Below, one piece after another: positions 1-6,807 of a stretch of 17,752 bases of DNA (position 1 is the first letter of the stretch; every line of letters begins with the position of its first letter). Origin of the DNA: Caulobacteraceae bacterium UBA6225 (GTDB taxonomy: Bacteria > Pseudomonadota > Alphaproteobacteria > Caulobacterales > Caulobacteraceae); NCBI GenBank assembly GCA_002441055.1, contig DJWR01000223.1, positions 320 through 18,071 on the forward strand, given 5' to 3'. Both the position numbers and the translations under genes were made by a program. Below the pieces are notes generated by a model. It had not been told where the DNA came from. It did no database searches and saw nothing but the letters and a program-made list of their open reading frames with translations.

Positions 1-146
1 CCCTGCTCGGCCTGGGCCCGCCAGTCGGTGGCGAAACGGATGGTCGTCAGCCCCTCGGCGCCGGTGGCCTCATCGGTGTCGGTGGCCGGCGCACAGGCGC
101 AGACCAGGGCGGCCATAGCAATGCCCAGATGGCGCAGAAGTCCCAT
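1..146 (-). CDS. ABC transporter substrate-binding lipoprotein, NMT1/THI5-like (N-terminus only)
   Basis: Only the first 48 codons are inside the window; the gene continues past position 1. It starts at an ATG (144-146), with a GGGGGAA ribosome-binding stretch just upstream on the minus strand. The N-terminus is a short hydrophobic segment followed by VCAC, a plausible lipobox with Cys18 as the lipidated residue, so a lipoprotein anchored on the periplasmic side is expected. After a low-complexity linker comes TTIRFATDWRAQAEQG. This resembles the first beta strand of the NMT1/THI5-like substrate-binding family, which delivers pyrimidine, nitrate, sulfonate or similar ligands to ABC importers. 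The ligand cannot be told from this fragment. It lies 85 bp downstream of the hybrid kinase on the same strand. A generic periplasmic lipoprotein is the alternative. Confidence 0.7.
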   Translation of the reverse strand, partial: MGLLRHLGIAMAALVCACAPATDTDEATGAEGLTTIRFATDWRAQAEQ

Positions 147-162
147 GAATTCCCCCGGGAAT

Positions 163-186
163 GAGCCCGCCCTATAGGTAGGGCTC
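163..186. other. Nested hairpin in the gap between the hybrid kinase and the lipoprotein gene
   Basis: GAGCCC (163-168) can pair with GGGCTC (181-186), or alternatively GCCCTA (169-174) with TAGGGC (179-184) around a TAGG loop. There is no T-tract on either strand, so an intrinsic terminator is doubtful. A second small inverted repeat (ATTCCC, CC, GGGAAT, 149-162) covers the lipoprotein gene's Shine-Dalgarno region. Either structure could affect expression of the lipoprotein gene, but this is inference. Confidence 0.3.
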
Positions 187-231
187 CGCCGTCCCCGCGC
201 CAAGACGCTTACACGCCATGACGTCGGCGGA

Positions 232-2322
232 TCAGGCGACTTCGGACAATCCGTCCGCTCCGACCGCGGGGGCCGACTGGGTCCAGCGGGCCAGGGTGGC
301 GTGCAGGGCCTCGATCTGGATCGGCTTGCCCACGGTGTCGGACATGCCGGCCCGGCGGCAGCGTTCGACCATTTCTGGCATGACGTCGGCGCTCATGGCG
401 ATGATCGGAACCTGACCAGGCGCGCCGTCGAGGGCGCGGATCTGGCGGGTGGCCTCCACGCCGTCCATCACCGGCATGTGGATGTCCATCAGAATGGCGT
501 CAAAGCCCCCCTGGCGGGCGGCCTCCAGGGCTTCAGCCCCGTCGCAGGCCTGGGCGACGTCACAACCCAGCAGATCGAGCACGGTGGCGCCCAGGTCCCG
601 GTTCATGGCGTGATCGTCCACCAGCAGCACCCTGATCCGACGCAGGGCGTCGGGGCTTGCGGTTTCGGCCTCTATGGCGGCGCTGGCCGCGTGGTCGGCG
701 ATGATCTCGAACCAGAAGACCGACCCTGCGCCCGGCTGACTCTTGACGCCGATCAGGCCGCCCATGGCCTCCACAAGGCCCTTGCAGATGGCCAGGCCCA
801 GGCCCGAGCCGCCAAACGCCCGGCTGACAGAGGAGTCCGCCTGGGAGAAGCGGCGGAAAAGACGGTGCATCAACTCACGGGGGATTCCGACGCCCGTATC
901 CTGCACTTCAAACCGCACCAGGACATCGGGCCCCTGATCGCGGGCGATCACCTTCAGCCGGACCTGACCCGTCGCCGTGAACTTCACCGCATTGCTGAGC
1001 AGGTTCAGCAGGATCTGACGCACCCGCAGGTCGTCCAGCAAGACCGGCCGTTCTGTGGGCCCCGTCTCCTCCAGCAGGACCTCCAGGCCCTTGGCTTCCG
1101 CCGACGGAGCAATGATCTCCAGGGCGTCTAGGGCGATGGACTGCGGGGTCTGCGGGGCGAGGGACAGCTCCACCTCGCCGGTCTCCAGGCGGGAATAGTC
1201 GAGAATGTCGTTGACCACGGCCAGCAGGGAGCCGCCGGCCCGGTGGATCAGCTCCAGCTGGCGCTGGGCTTCATCTGGCAGATCCTGGCGTCGACGCAGG
1301 GTCTGGGTGAAGCCGAGGATGGAGTTCATCGGCGTGCGGATTTCATGGCTCATGGTGGCCAGGAATTCGCCCTTGGCCGCGCCGGCCACTTGGGCCCTCG
1401 TCTGGGCCCGCTTGGCCGCCCGGGTGCGCATGGCCAGCAGACGGCGGGTGCGCGCCTGTTCGGCCAGGATCAGGGCCACCGACAGGCTGGTGAAAAAGGC
1501 GCTGGCGATGACGAACTGCAGGTTGTGGATGCGTTGCGCCTGCGACCACATCTCTGCAACGCCGCCGACCGGCCCAAGCGTGAGAACGATGGTGCAGATC
1601 ACCGCCATGATCACCGCCGACAGGGCTGAAGCGCGCGGCCCAAGGGTGAAGGCGGCCACCACCAGGGTCGGGGTGATCAGCAGCGGCGCGGGAAAGGTCC
1701 AGGGCAGGTAGGCCGCCGCGCTCACCAGGATGACCAGGCCATAGACGGCGATCTCCGTCAGGCGCCCCCGGCGCTGTTCTGAGCCGGCGCGACGATCCAC
1801 CAGCAACAGGACTGCCGGCAGGGTGATCACCATGCTCAGGGCGTGCGCCACAAACCATCCGATCAGGACGTCCTGGAAGGGGCGCCCCATGGCCGACAGC
1901 GCCGAGGCCGCCAGCAGAGCGGCGAGACCCGCCGCCGGCGCGATGGCCAGCAGCGCGATCTTAAGCAACTGCGGCAGGTTGGCGATCCGATGCCTGGCGC
2001 CACAGAAGCGGCGGACCATCAGGGCGGCGATCAACGCCTCGACGATGTTCAACGCGGTGAACACCGGGGCCACCTCCGGCGGCGCGCCCGTGATCAGATT
2101 GATGGACAGGCTGATAGCGGCGCAGGCGGCGGCCAGGACGACGGCCTTGCGCAAGGGCAGAAGCAGAAGGCCCGCGGCCAGGACCCCATTGGCCAGCCAA
2201 AGGGCGGCGACGCTGTTGGCGTCCCGGGTCAGGGCTACGCTCAGCAAGGCGGCGCTGGCGAAGGCGACGCTGATCGTCAGCCCAAGCGCCGTGTCCCGCT
2301 GAAGCAGTCGTCCCCTCGCCAT
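232..2322 (-). CDS. MASE1-domain hybrid sensor histidine kinase with C-terminal receiver
   Basis: A 696-residue membrane hybrid kinase. Residues about 11-290 are strongly hydrophobic with several membrane segments and carry ALWLANGV (40-47), typical of the MASE1 integral-membrane sensor domain. The HisKA domain has phospho-acceptor His326 in MSHEIRTP. The ATPase domain shows the N box (Asn440/Asn444), DTGVGI (475-480) and GGSGLGLA (504-511). The C-terminal receiver (about 563-682) has the acidic pair Asp569/Asp570, phospho-acceptor Asp613 in LMDIHMP and Lys666. There is no DNA-binding or Hpt domain, so phosphate probably passes to a separate Hpt protein or regulator not visible here. I chose the ATG at 2322 because AAGGGG lies about 9 bases upstream; a TTG nine codons earlier is possible but weaker. 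The 146-bp leader back to uup contains one GANTC (2422-2426), the CcrM methylation motif in this lineage. The ligand is unknown. Confidence 0.9.
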   Translation of the reverse strand: MARGRLLQRDTALGLTISVAFASAALLSVALTRDANSVAALWLANGVLAAGLLLLPLRKAVVLAAACAAISLSINLITGAPPEVAPVFTALNIVEALIAALMVRRFCGARHRIANLPQLLKIALLAIAPAAGLAALLAASALSAMGRPFQDVLIGWFVAHALSMVITLPAVLLLVDRRAGSEQRRGRLTEIAVYGLVILVSAAAYLPWTFPAPLLITPTLVVAAFTLGPRASALSAVIMAVICTIVLTLGPVGGVAEMWSQAQRIHNLQFVIASAFFTSLSVALILAEQARTRRLLAMRTRAAKRAQTRAQVAGAAKGEFLATMSHEIRTPMNSILGFTQTLRRRQDLPDEAQRQLELIHRAGGSLLAVVNDILDYSRLETGEVELSLAPQTPQSIALDALEIIAPSAEAKGLEVLLEETGPTERPVLLDDLRVRQILLNLLSNAVKFTATGQVRLKVIARDQGPDVLVRFEVQDTGVGIPRELMHRLFRRFSQADSSVSRAFGGSGLGLAICKGLVEAMGGLIGVKSQPGAGSVFWFEIIADHAASAAIEAETASPDALRRIRVLLVDDHAMNRDLGATVLDLLGCDVAQACDGAEALEAARQGGFDAILMDIHMPVMDGVEATRQIRALDGAPGQVPIIAMSADVMPEMVERCRRAGMSDTVGKPIQIEALHATLARWTQSAPAVGADGLSEVA

Positions 2323-2468
2323 GTTTGAAATCCCCTTGAGCCTGTCCAATCTGACCCACGGGTTGGCGCCAAATCGTTAAGCGCGGCTGTTGGCTGCGGT
2401 GTCTGCACGCCTGGTGAGCATGACTCGCGGGTGGCGCAGGCGCAGGAAGTGTTCGCAGGCGTGGGGTG

Positions 2469-4289
2469 TCAGCGCCCGGCCTCCAACGCCTCGCGGCGCT
2501 CTTCCAGCTCCAACCATTCCATTTCGGCGGCTTCCAGCTTTTCCCGGGCGGCCGCCAGGGCCTTGCCATAGCGGTCAAAGGCTGCCGGATCACGGCTGTA
2601 GAGCTCTGGGTCAGCAAGCTGGCCCTCAAGGAGCGCGATCTTGCCGGGCATTTCGGCGATCAGACTGTTCAGTTCCTCAAGCCGGCGCTGCTCCTTGTAG
2701 GACAGCTTTGCGGCTTTGGCCGGGGCTGGCGCGGCGGGTGCGACCGCCCCCCGCTGTGACGTCTCGCCGCGCCGGCCTCCAGGCGCCTTGGCCGGTGATA
2801 CGCCGAAGAAGCCGGGATTCTGGCTCAGGAAGTCCAGCCAGCCGCCCGGCGTCTCCACCACCTGGCCGCGGCCATTGAGGCCGATGGTCGAGGTGGCCAG
2901 CCGGTCGACGAAATCGCGGTCGTGGCTGACCAGGATCAGCGTGCCCTCATAATCGGAAAGCATCTCCTCCAGGAGGTCGAGGGTCTCCATGTCCAGGTCG
3001 TTGGTGGGCTCGTCCAGCACCATGAGGTTGGCCGGCTGGGCAAGCGCCCGGGCCAGCAGCAGACGGTTGCGCTCGCCGCCGGACAGACTGCGGACCGGCT
3101 GGCGGATCTGGGCGTCGGTGAACAGGAATTCCTTGGCGTAGGCGGCCACATGCTTGGGCGCGCCGCGGACCATGATCTGGTCGCCGCCGAGCGGCGCGAG
3201 GGCGTCCTTCAGCAGCATGTCGTCCTTCAGGTCGGCCCGGGCCTGATCGATATAGGCCACCTCCAGATTGGTCCCGAGGGTCACCTGGCCGGAGTCGGCC
3301 GGCAGTTCGCCCAGCAGCAGCTTGACGAGCGTGGTCTTGCCCGCCCCGTTGGGGCCCACCACGGCGATCCGGTCGCCGCGCAGGATGCGGGTGGAAAAGT
3401 CCTCCAGGATCACCCGGTCCCCAAACTTCTTTGAGAGCCCCTTCACCTCGACCACCCGCTGGCCGGAGGTCCCGGCGGTGGCCACACCCATGGACATGGC
3501 GCCCCGGGTGTCGCGCAGGCGTTCGGCCTTGGTCGCCCGCATCTCCATCAAGCGGCGCCGGCGACCCTCATTGCGGGCGCGCCGGCCAGTGACGCCGCGG
3601 GCCAGCCAGTGGGTCTCGCGCTCCAGGGCCTTGTCCAGGCGCCGCGCCTCGTCGGCCTCGGCGGCGGTGAGCTGCTCCACCCAGGCGTCGAAGGCGGCGA
3701 AGCCCCGGTCAAGTTTGCGGACCTTGCGGTTCTCCAGCCAGAAGCAGCGCTGGGTCACCCGCTCCAGGAACGCCCGATCGTGGCTGACGATCAGCACGCT
3801 GGCCCGACTGGCGGCGATGGCGCCTTCCAGGGTCTCGATGGCCAGGATGTCCAGGTGGTTGGTGGGCTCGTCCAGCAGCAGGACGTCAGGATCCTCGGCC
3901 AGGGCCCGGGCCAGGGCGACCCGGCGGGTTTCGCCGCCCGACAGGCCGGTGGCGGCCTTGCTGGGGTCTAGGCCGAAGCTCTCCAGGGCCGCGGCGGCCT
4001 CGTGGGGCGCAGCGCCCCCGGCGGTGGCGTGGTCGAGCAGGGTCTCGCCCTCGATCAGGGGCTCCTGCAGCACATAGGCGACCCTGGTTCCCGGGGTGAC
4101 AGCGCGCTCGCCGTCATCAGCCTCGGTCAGGCCCGCCAGGATGCGCATCAAGGTCGACTTGCCGGCCCCATTGCGCCCGACGAGGGCTGCGCGGCTGCGG
4201 GGCTCTAGGGCCAGATCGACGCCGTCGAACAGCATACGGGGCCCGTCGGCGAGACGGACATTCTTGAGCGCGAGGACGGGGGGCTTCAT
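2469..4289 (-). CDS. uup: ABC-F family ATPase, Uup type
   Basis: A soluble 606-residue protein with two ABC ATPase domains and no membrane segments, the ABC-F layout. Domain 1 has Walker A GRNGAGKST (38-46), signature LSGGE (116-120) and LLLDEPTNHLD (137-147). Domain 2 has GPNGAGKTT (312-320), LSGGERNR (402-409) and MVLDEPTNDLD (423-433). The linker after domain 1 has the basic THWLARGVTGRRARNEGRRR stretch (226-245) seen in Uup, and the C-terminus (about 530-606) is a charged coiled coil, as in Uup. ABC-F proteins act on the ribosome E site; Uup is linked to relief of ribosome stalling or assembly defects and to precise excision of transposons. An antibiotic-resistance ABC-F is less likely because the coiled-coil tail and linker are Uup-like. 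I prefer the ATG at 4289; a GTG four codons upstream (4301) is possible, and neither has a clear Shine-Dalgarno. Confidence 0.92.
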   Translation of the reverse strand: MKPPVLALKNVRLADGPRMLFDGVDLALEPRSRAALVGRNGAGKSTLMRILAGLTEADDGERAVTPGTRVAYVLQEPLIEGETLLDHATAGGAAPHEAAAALESFGLDPSKAATGLSGGETRRVALARALAEDPDVLLLDEPTNHLDILAIETLEGAIAASRASVLIVSHDRAFLERVTQRCFWLENRKVRKLDRGFAAFDAWVEQLTAAEADEARRLDKALERETHWLARGVTGRRARNEGRRRRLMEMRATKAERLRDTRGAMSMGVATAGTSGQRVVEVKGLSKKFGDRVILEDFSTRILRGDRIAVVGPNGAGKTTLVKLLLGELPADSGQVTLGTNLEVAYIDQARADLKDDMLLKDALAPLGGDQIMVRGAPKHVAAYAKEFLFTDAQIRQPVRSLSGGERNRLLLARALAQPANLMVLDEPTNDLDMETLDLLEEMLSDYEGTLILVSHDRDFVDRLATSTIGLNGRGQVVETPGGWLDFLSQNPGFFGVSPAKAPGGRRGETSQRGAVAPAAPAPAKAAKLSYKEQRRLEELNSLIAEMPGKIALLEGQLADPELYSRDPAAFDRYGKALAAAREKLEAAEMEWLELEERREALEAGR

Positions 4290-4314
4290 GGGGCTAGGCA
4301 CATAGCGCGCTTTG

Positions 4315-4332
4315 GCGCCCCCGCAAGGGCGC
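4315..4332 (-). other. GC-rich hairpin upstream of uup (attenuator or weak terminator)
   Basis: GCGCCC (4315-4320) and GGGCGC (4327-4332) form a perfect 6-bp stem with a 6-base loop in the 61-bp gap between the 82-residue gene and uup. On the transcribed strand no T-run follows. It could attenuate read-through into uup or simply be a GC-rich coincidence. Confidence 0.3.
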
Positions 4333-4350
4333 AGGCGACAAACCCGCCGA

Positions 4351-4599
4351 TCACGCCTCGTCGAAGGGCGGCGGAAGCGGGCCCGATCGGAACAGGATCA
4401 CCGGGTTCTCGTCATAGTCGCCCATCTCGGTGTCGGCTGAGACGGAGAAGGCGACCACCGCGACCCGCAGGGGCGCCAGCCGCTCGGCCTTGCGGCGGGC
4501 CTCCTCCGCGCTGGCGCAACCGACCTGTTGCTCGGCCTTCAGGGCCTTGCCGCGGCCGGCCACATAGGCCTGGAGGATGTGTACGGTTTCTCTCGCCAT
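4351..4599 (-). CDS. Small conserved hypothetical protein, 82 residues
   Basis: A small acidic-tailed protein beginning MARETVHILQAYVAGRGKAL and ending in a proline-rich PLPPPFDEA tail. No signal peptide or membrane segment is seen. The middle SAEEARRKAERLA (30-42) is a likely amphipathic helix, followed by a beta-rich stretch (LRVAVVAFSVSADTEMGDYD) and NPVILFRSG. The fold may be a small alpha/beta domain; I cannot assign a function. The reading frame is coding-like, and the start has a purine-rich GGGAAAGGG immediately before ATG, though its spacing is too tight for an ideal Shine-Dalgarno. It lies upstream of uup on the same strand (61-bp gap), so they may be co-transcribed, and it is divergent from the MetOD1 signalling operon. 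I recall similar short proteins in other alphaproteobacteria but know no name for them. Confidence 0.72.
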   Translation of the reverse strand: MARETVHILQAYVAGRGKALKAEQQVGCASAEEARRKAERLAPLRVAVVAFSVSADTEMGDYDENPVILFRSGPLPPPFDEA

Positions 4600-4656
4600 C
4601 CCTTTCCCGGCCCCTGATTGGAGCGGCGCGTCAAGGACCAGCCTGTGTGAGGTCGT

Positions 4657-4683
4657 TCAAGCTTGACCAGGAAAAGCGCTTTT
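4657..4683. promoter_or_regulatory. Two perfect palindromes in the divergent region before the MetOD1 operon
   Basis: TCAAGCTTGA (4657-4666) and AAAAGCGCTTTT (4672-4683) are perfect palindromes with centres 16 bp apart, in the 156-bp gap between two divergent transcripts. The second, with a central CG flanked by A and T runs, has the look of a LacI-family operator. TTGACC (4663-4668) inside the pair could be a -35 box, but I see no good -10 at the right distance. These are candidate operators for the operon at 4756, or for the leftward gene. Function is inference. Confidence 0.4.
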
Positions 4684-4755
4684 AGGCCAGCGATGGGACA
4701 ATCTATAGGTTTCCGCCTGTTGAGATTTACAACCTGATCGTGGCTGGAGGGCCCA

Positions 4756-5286
4756 GTGTCACTGGATCATCTTGAGATTGATCTCGAGCGGGACCTCTTC
4801 CTGAGGACCCTCCTAGGCGAGTTGTCGGGGGCTCTGCAGGACGTCGTCGGCCTGTAGGAAGCCTCGGGCTATATCAGCGTTGTGGGCGCGGCCGTGGGCA
4901 AGGCCCTCGACCAGAAATACCGCGCGGCCCTGGCCGTCGACCGCCTGTCTGCCGAACAGGTCGCCCAGGTGCTGGTCGACCGCAAACAGCGGATCAAGGG
5001 CGACTTCTATGTGGTGGAACAGCGCGAGGACCGAATTGTTTTCGCCAGCAATTCGTGTCCGTTCGGCGAGTTCGTCGCCGGACGTCCCGCGCTCTGCATG
5101 ATGACCTCCAACGTGTTTGGCCATGTGACGGGCGAGAACCTCGGCTATGCCCGGGTGCAGATCGACAAGGCCATCGCTCGGGGCGACCCGGGCTGTCATG
5201 TCACGGTCTATCTTACCCCGCGGGAAGATGGCGGCGAGGCTCGGGAGTATTTCCGGCGCGTCCGACCGGACCTGACCGAAGGCTGA
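4756..5286 (+). pseudogene. Methanogen output domain 1 (MetOD1) protein, interrupted by an in-frame amber codon
   Basis: Reading from the GTG at 4756, which has GGAGG at ideal spacing (4747-4751), gives 33 codons ending in LQDVVGL. Then come TAG (4855-4857), EASGYISVVG and an uninterrupted frame to TGA at 5286, 177 codons in all. From memory, family members read LEEASGFISVVG here, so the TAG most likely replaces a GAG Glu by one base change (E34*). The rest looks intact, including SCPFGE, RPALCMMTSNVFG and GDPGC. Three cysteines (101, 114 and 147 in full numbering, CX12C then X32C) could bind a metal or Fe-S cluster. The protein was probably a cytoplasmic sensor or output partner of the kinase encoded 2 bp downstream. 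An internal start at GTG 4882 would give 134 residues but lacks a Shine-Dalgarno and the N-terminal helix. Amber suppression or a sequence error are the alternatives to a pseudogene. Confidence 0.8.
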
Positions 5287-5288
5287 CG

Positions 5289-6296
5289 ATGGATCCCATC
5301 GCAAAATTCATCCGCGAGCCGGTGGTGATTTTCGCTGGCGACGGACGGGTCATCGACATGAACCGTCCAGCCCGCAGCAGGTTTGGCCAGACGGCCGACA
5401 GCTGGCGTCATGTGTTCGCCGACCTGCCGGACCTGCAAGCTCTGCTCGAACGGGCCTCGGGCACATCGGACCCCGTGCTTGGCGCCCTCCGGCTGGCTGG
5501 GGCTACGCCATCTGAGCCCGACGCGAAGGTCGAGGCCCTGGCGCTGCGGGACGGCGAAGAGATGGGCTATGCGATCAAGGTCAGGGACGCCATCGGCGAT
5601 CAGTTCCCCGCCCTGACGGCCCAGGTTCGCGAACTCAACAGCGAGGTGCTCGTTCGCCGGCGGATTCAAGCCGAGCTCGAGGAGGCCCTGGCGCACAACA
5701 AGGTGCTGTATCGCGAATTGCAGCACCGGGTGAAAAATCACCTGCAGATGATCCTGGCCCTGGTGTCCACCGCTGGGCGCGAGAGCGATGATCCAGGCCG
5801 CAAGCAGTTTGTGGCGATGTTGCAGTCCAAGCTTTCGGCGCTCTTTGACGCCCAGCGGCTCATGTACTCGGAGGACTCGACGGAGGGGCTGCGGGTCGAC
5901 CAGATGCTCTGCGCCCTGGCTGAAACGGTGCGGTCACTGGCGGGGGTTCGAATCGCCATCGAGGTCCGCGCTGAACCTGTTATCGCCCCTAACGATCTCG
6001 CCTTTCCGCTGGCGCTGATCGCCAACGAGCTGCTCACAAATGCGGTGAAATACGCCGCTGGACCGGAGGCGGCGGTCACCCTGGATTTCGTCCATTCGGC
6101 GGGAGAGGCGGTCCTGACGGTGCGGGACAATGGCCCAGGCTTTGCACCGGCGGCCTCGGGTCCCTCATCGTCTGGTCTTGGGCTGGTGCGCGGGCTCTGC
6201 CGCCAGATTGGCGGACATCTCGAAATTCATTCTGATGGCGGCGCGGTGGCCGTCGTCACCTTCCCGCTTTCGGAACCGACCCATGGCCTATCCTGA
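5289..6296 (+). CDS. Soluble PAS / HisKA_2 sensor histidine kinase
   Basis: A 335-residue cytoplasmic kinase without membrane segments. Residues about 5-105 look like a short PAS domain (EPVVIFAGDGRVIDMNRPA). A helical linker (112-140) leads to the dimerisation/phospho-acceptor motif ELQHRVKNHLQMIL with His146, the HisKA_2 type common in alphaproteobacteria. The ATPase domain has NELLTNAVKY (246-255), DNGPGF (280-285) and SSGLGLV (294-300). The ATG at 5289 lies 2 bp after the MetOD1 stop, with AAGG about 7 bases upstream, and the gene overlaps the next one by 14 bases, so the three form one operon. HisKA_2 kinases usually phosphorylate small or stand-alone receivers, which fits the downstream gene. 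The ligand is unknown; the MetOD1 protein may have supplied input. If the upstream amber codon ends translation early, polarity could reduce expression of this gene. Confidence 0.9.
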   Translation: MDPIAKFIREPVVIFAGDGRVIDMNRPARSRFGQTADSWRHVFADLPDLQALLERASGTSDPVLGALRLAGATPSEPDAKVEALALRDGEEMGYAIKVRDAIGDQFPALTAQVRELNSEVLVRRRIQAELEEALAHNKVLYRELQHRVKNHLQMILALVSTAGRESDDPGRKQFVAMLQSKLSALFDAQRLMYSEDSTEGLRVDQMLCALAETVRSLAGVRIAIEVRAEPVIAPNDLAFPLALIANELLTNAVKYAAGPEAAVTLDFVHSAGEAVLTVRDNGPGFAPAASGPSSSGLGLVRGLCRQIGGHLEIHSDGGAVAVVTFPLSEPTHGLS

Positions 6297-6753
6297 TCCC
6301 ATCCGCTTCCAGTCCCGTGGTTCTGGCGACGGGCCCCATGGGATCTTTTCGGGGGACGGTTGGCCAGCCTCCGACTTCCCGTTTGGCCGACGGGTCCTGA
6401 TCACCGAGGATAACTGGCTGGTGGCGGGTGAGTGGCGGGCGGCCCTCGAAGACGCCGGCTATACGGTGGTGGGCGTGGCCGCGTCAGCAGCGGAGGCGCT
6501 TGATCTCTGCGCGCAGGAGACGCCGGATCTCATTCTGATGGATATCCGCCTGCTCGGCGACCGAGACGGTATTGAGGCGGCGCGGGACGCCCGCAGCCTC
6601 TATGACATCCCCTCGGTCTTCGTCAGCGCCCACGACGATAGCGAGGTCAGGCGAAGAGCGGCCGAGGCGCGCCCCCTGGGCTGGATCACAAAGCCCGTGG
6701 TCGCCTCCCGGATTCCCGAGTTGCTGATCCAGTTCGCCCGTCCGCTGAACTGA
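6283..6753 (+). CDS. Single-domain response regulator (CheY-like receiver)
   Basis: A 156-residue stand-alone receiver with no output domain. After an unusual 37-residue glycine- and proline-rich extension comes RRVLITEDN with acidic residues Glu42/Asp43. Then follow phospho-acceptor Asp87 in LILMDIRL, Ser115 in VFVSAH and Lys137 in WITKPV, so all key receiver residues are present. The ATG at 6283 overlaps the end of the kinase gene by 14 bases, which implies translational coupling; a longer frame back to 6130 would run through the kinase and is not credible. It probably accepts phosphate from the adjacent HisKA_2 kinase and acts by protein contact, or passes phosphate on. Its end faces the PbpC gene. 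The N-terminal extension could be a binding segment, or the true start could be later. Confidence 0.9.
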   Translation: MAYPDPIRFQSRGSGDGPHGIFSGDGWPASDFPFGRRVLITEDNWLVAGEWRAALEDAGYTVVGVAASAAEALDLCAQETPDLILMDIRLLGDRDGIEAARDARSLYDIPSVFVSAHDDSEVRRRAAEARPLGWITKPVVASRIPELLIQFARPLN

Positions 6754-6761
6754 GGCGGAAG

Positions 6762-6807
6762 GCGGGCTCTGACCCGCGCTGACGGCTCGCTGGGGCGTTT
6801 GGCCGTC
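6762..6807. terminator. Tandem hairpins between convergent genes
   Basis: GCGGG (6762-6766) pairs with CCCGC (6773-6777), and GACGGC (6781-6786) pairs with GCCGTC (6802-6807), all in the 54-bp gap between the regulator stop and the convergent penicillin-binding protein stop. No T-tract follows either stem on either strand, so these would be weak or Rho-assisted terminators. The position supports the call more than the structure does. Confidence 0.35.

Noticed and set aside
147..231. TPP riboswitch ahead of the NMT1/THI5-like lipoprotein
   Set aside because: The 85-bp leader lacks the conserved THI-box CTGAGA and ACCTGATCTGG elements and is too short for the full aptamer plus expression platform.
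301..1131. Long rightward open frame of 276 codons opposite the hybrid kinase
   Set aside because: It lies antisense within the kinase gene, has His/Gln/Gly-rich composition typical of a GC-rich shadow frame, and matches no family.
4629..4634. Leftward -35 box TTGACG upstream of the 82-residue gene
   Set aside because: The -35 match is perfect, but no -10 element is found at 10-14 bases or at 17 bases downstream.
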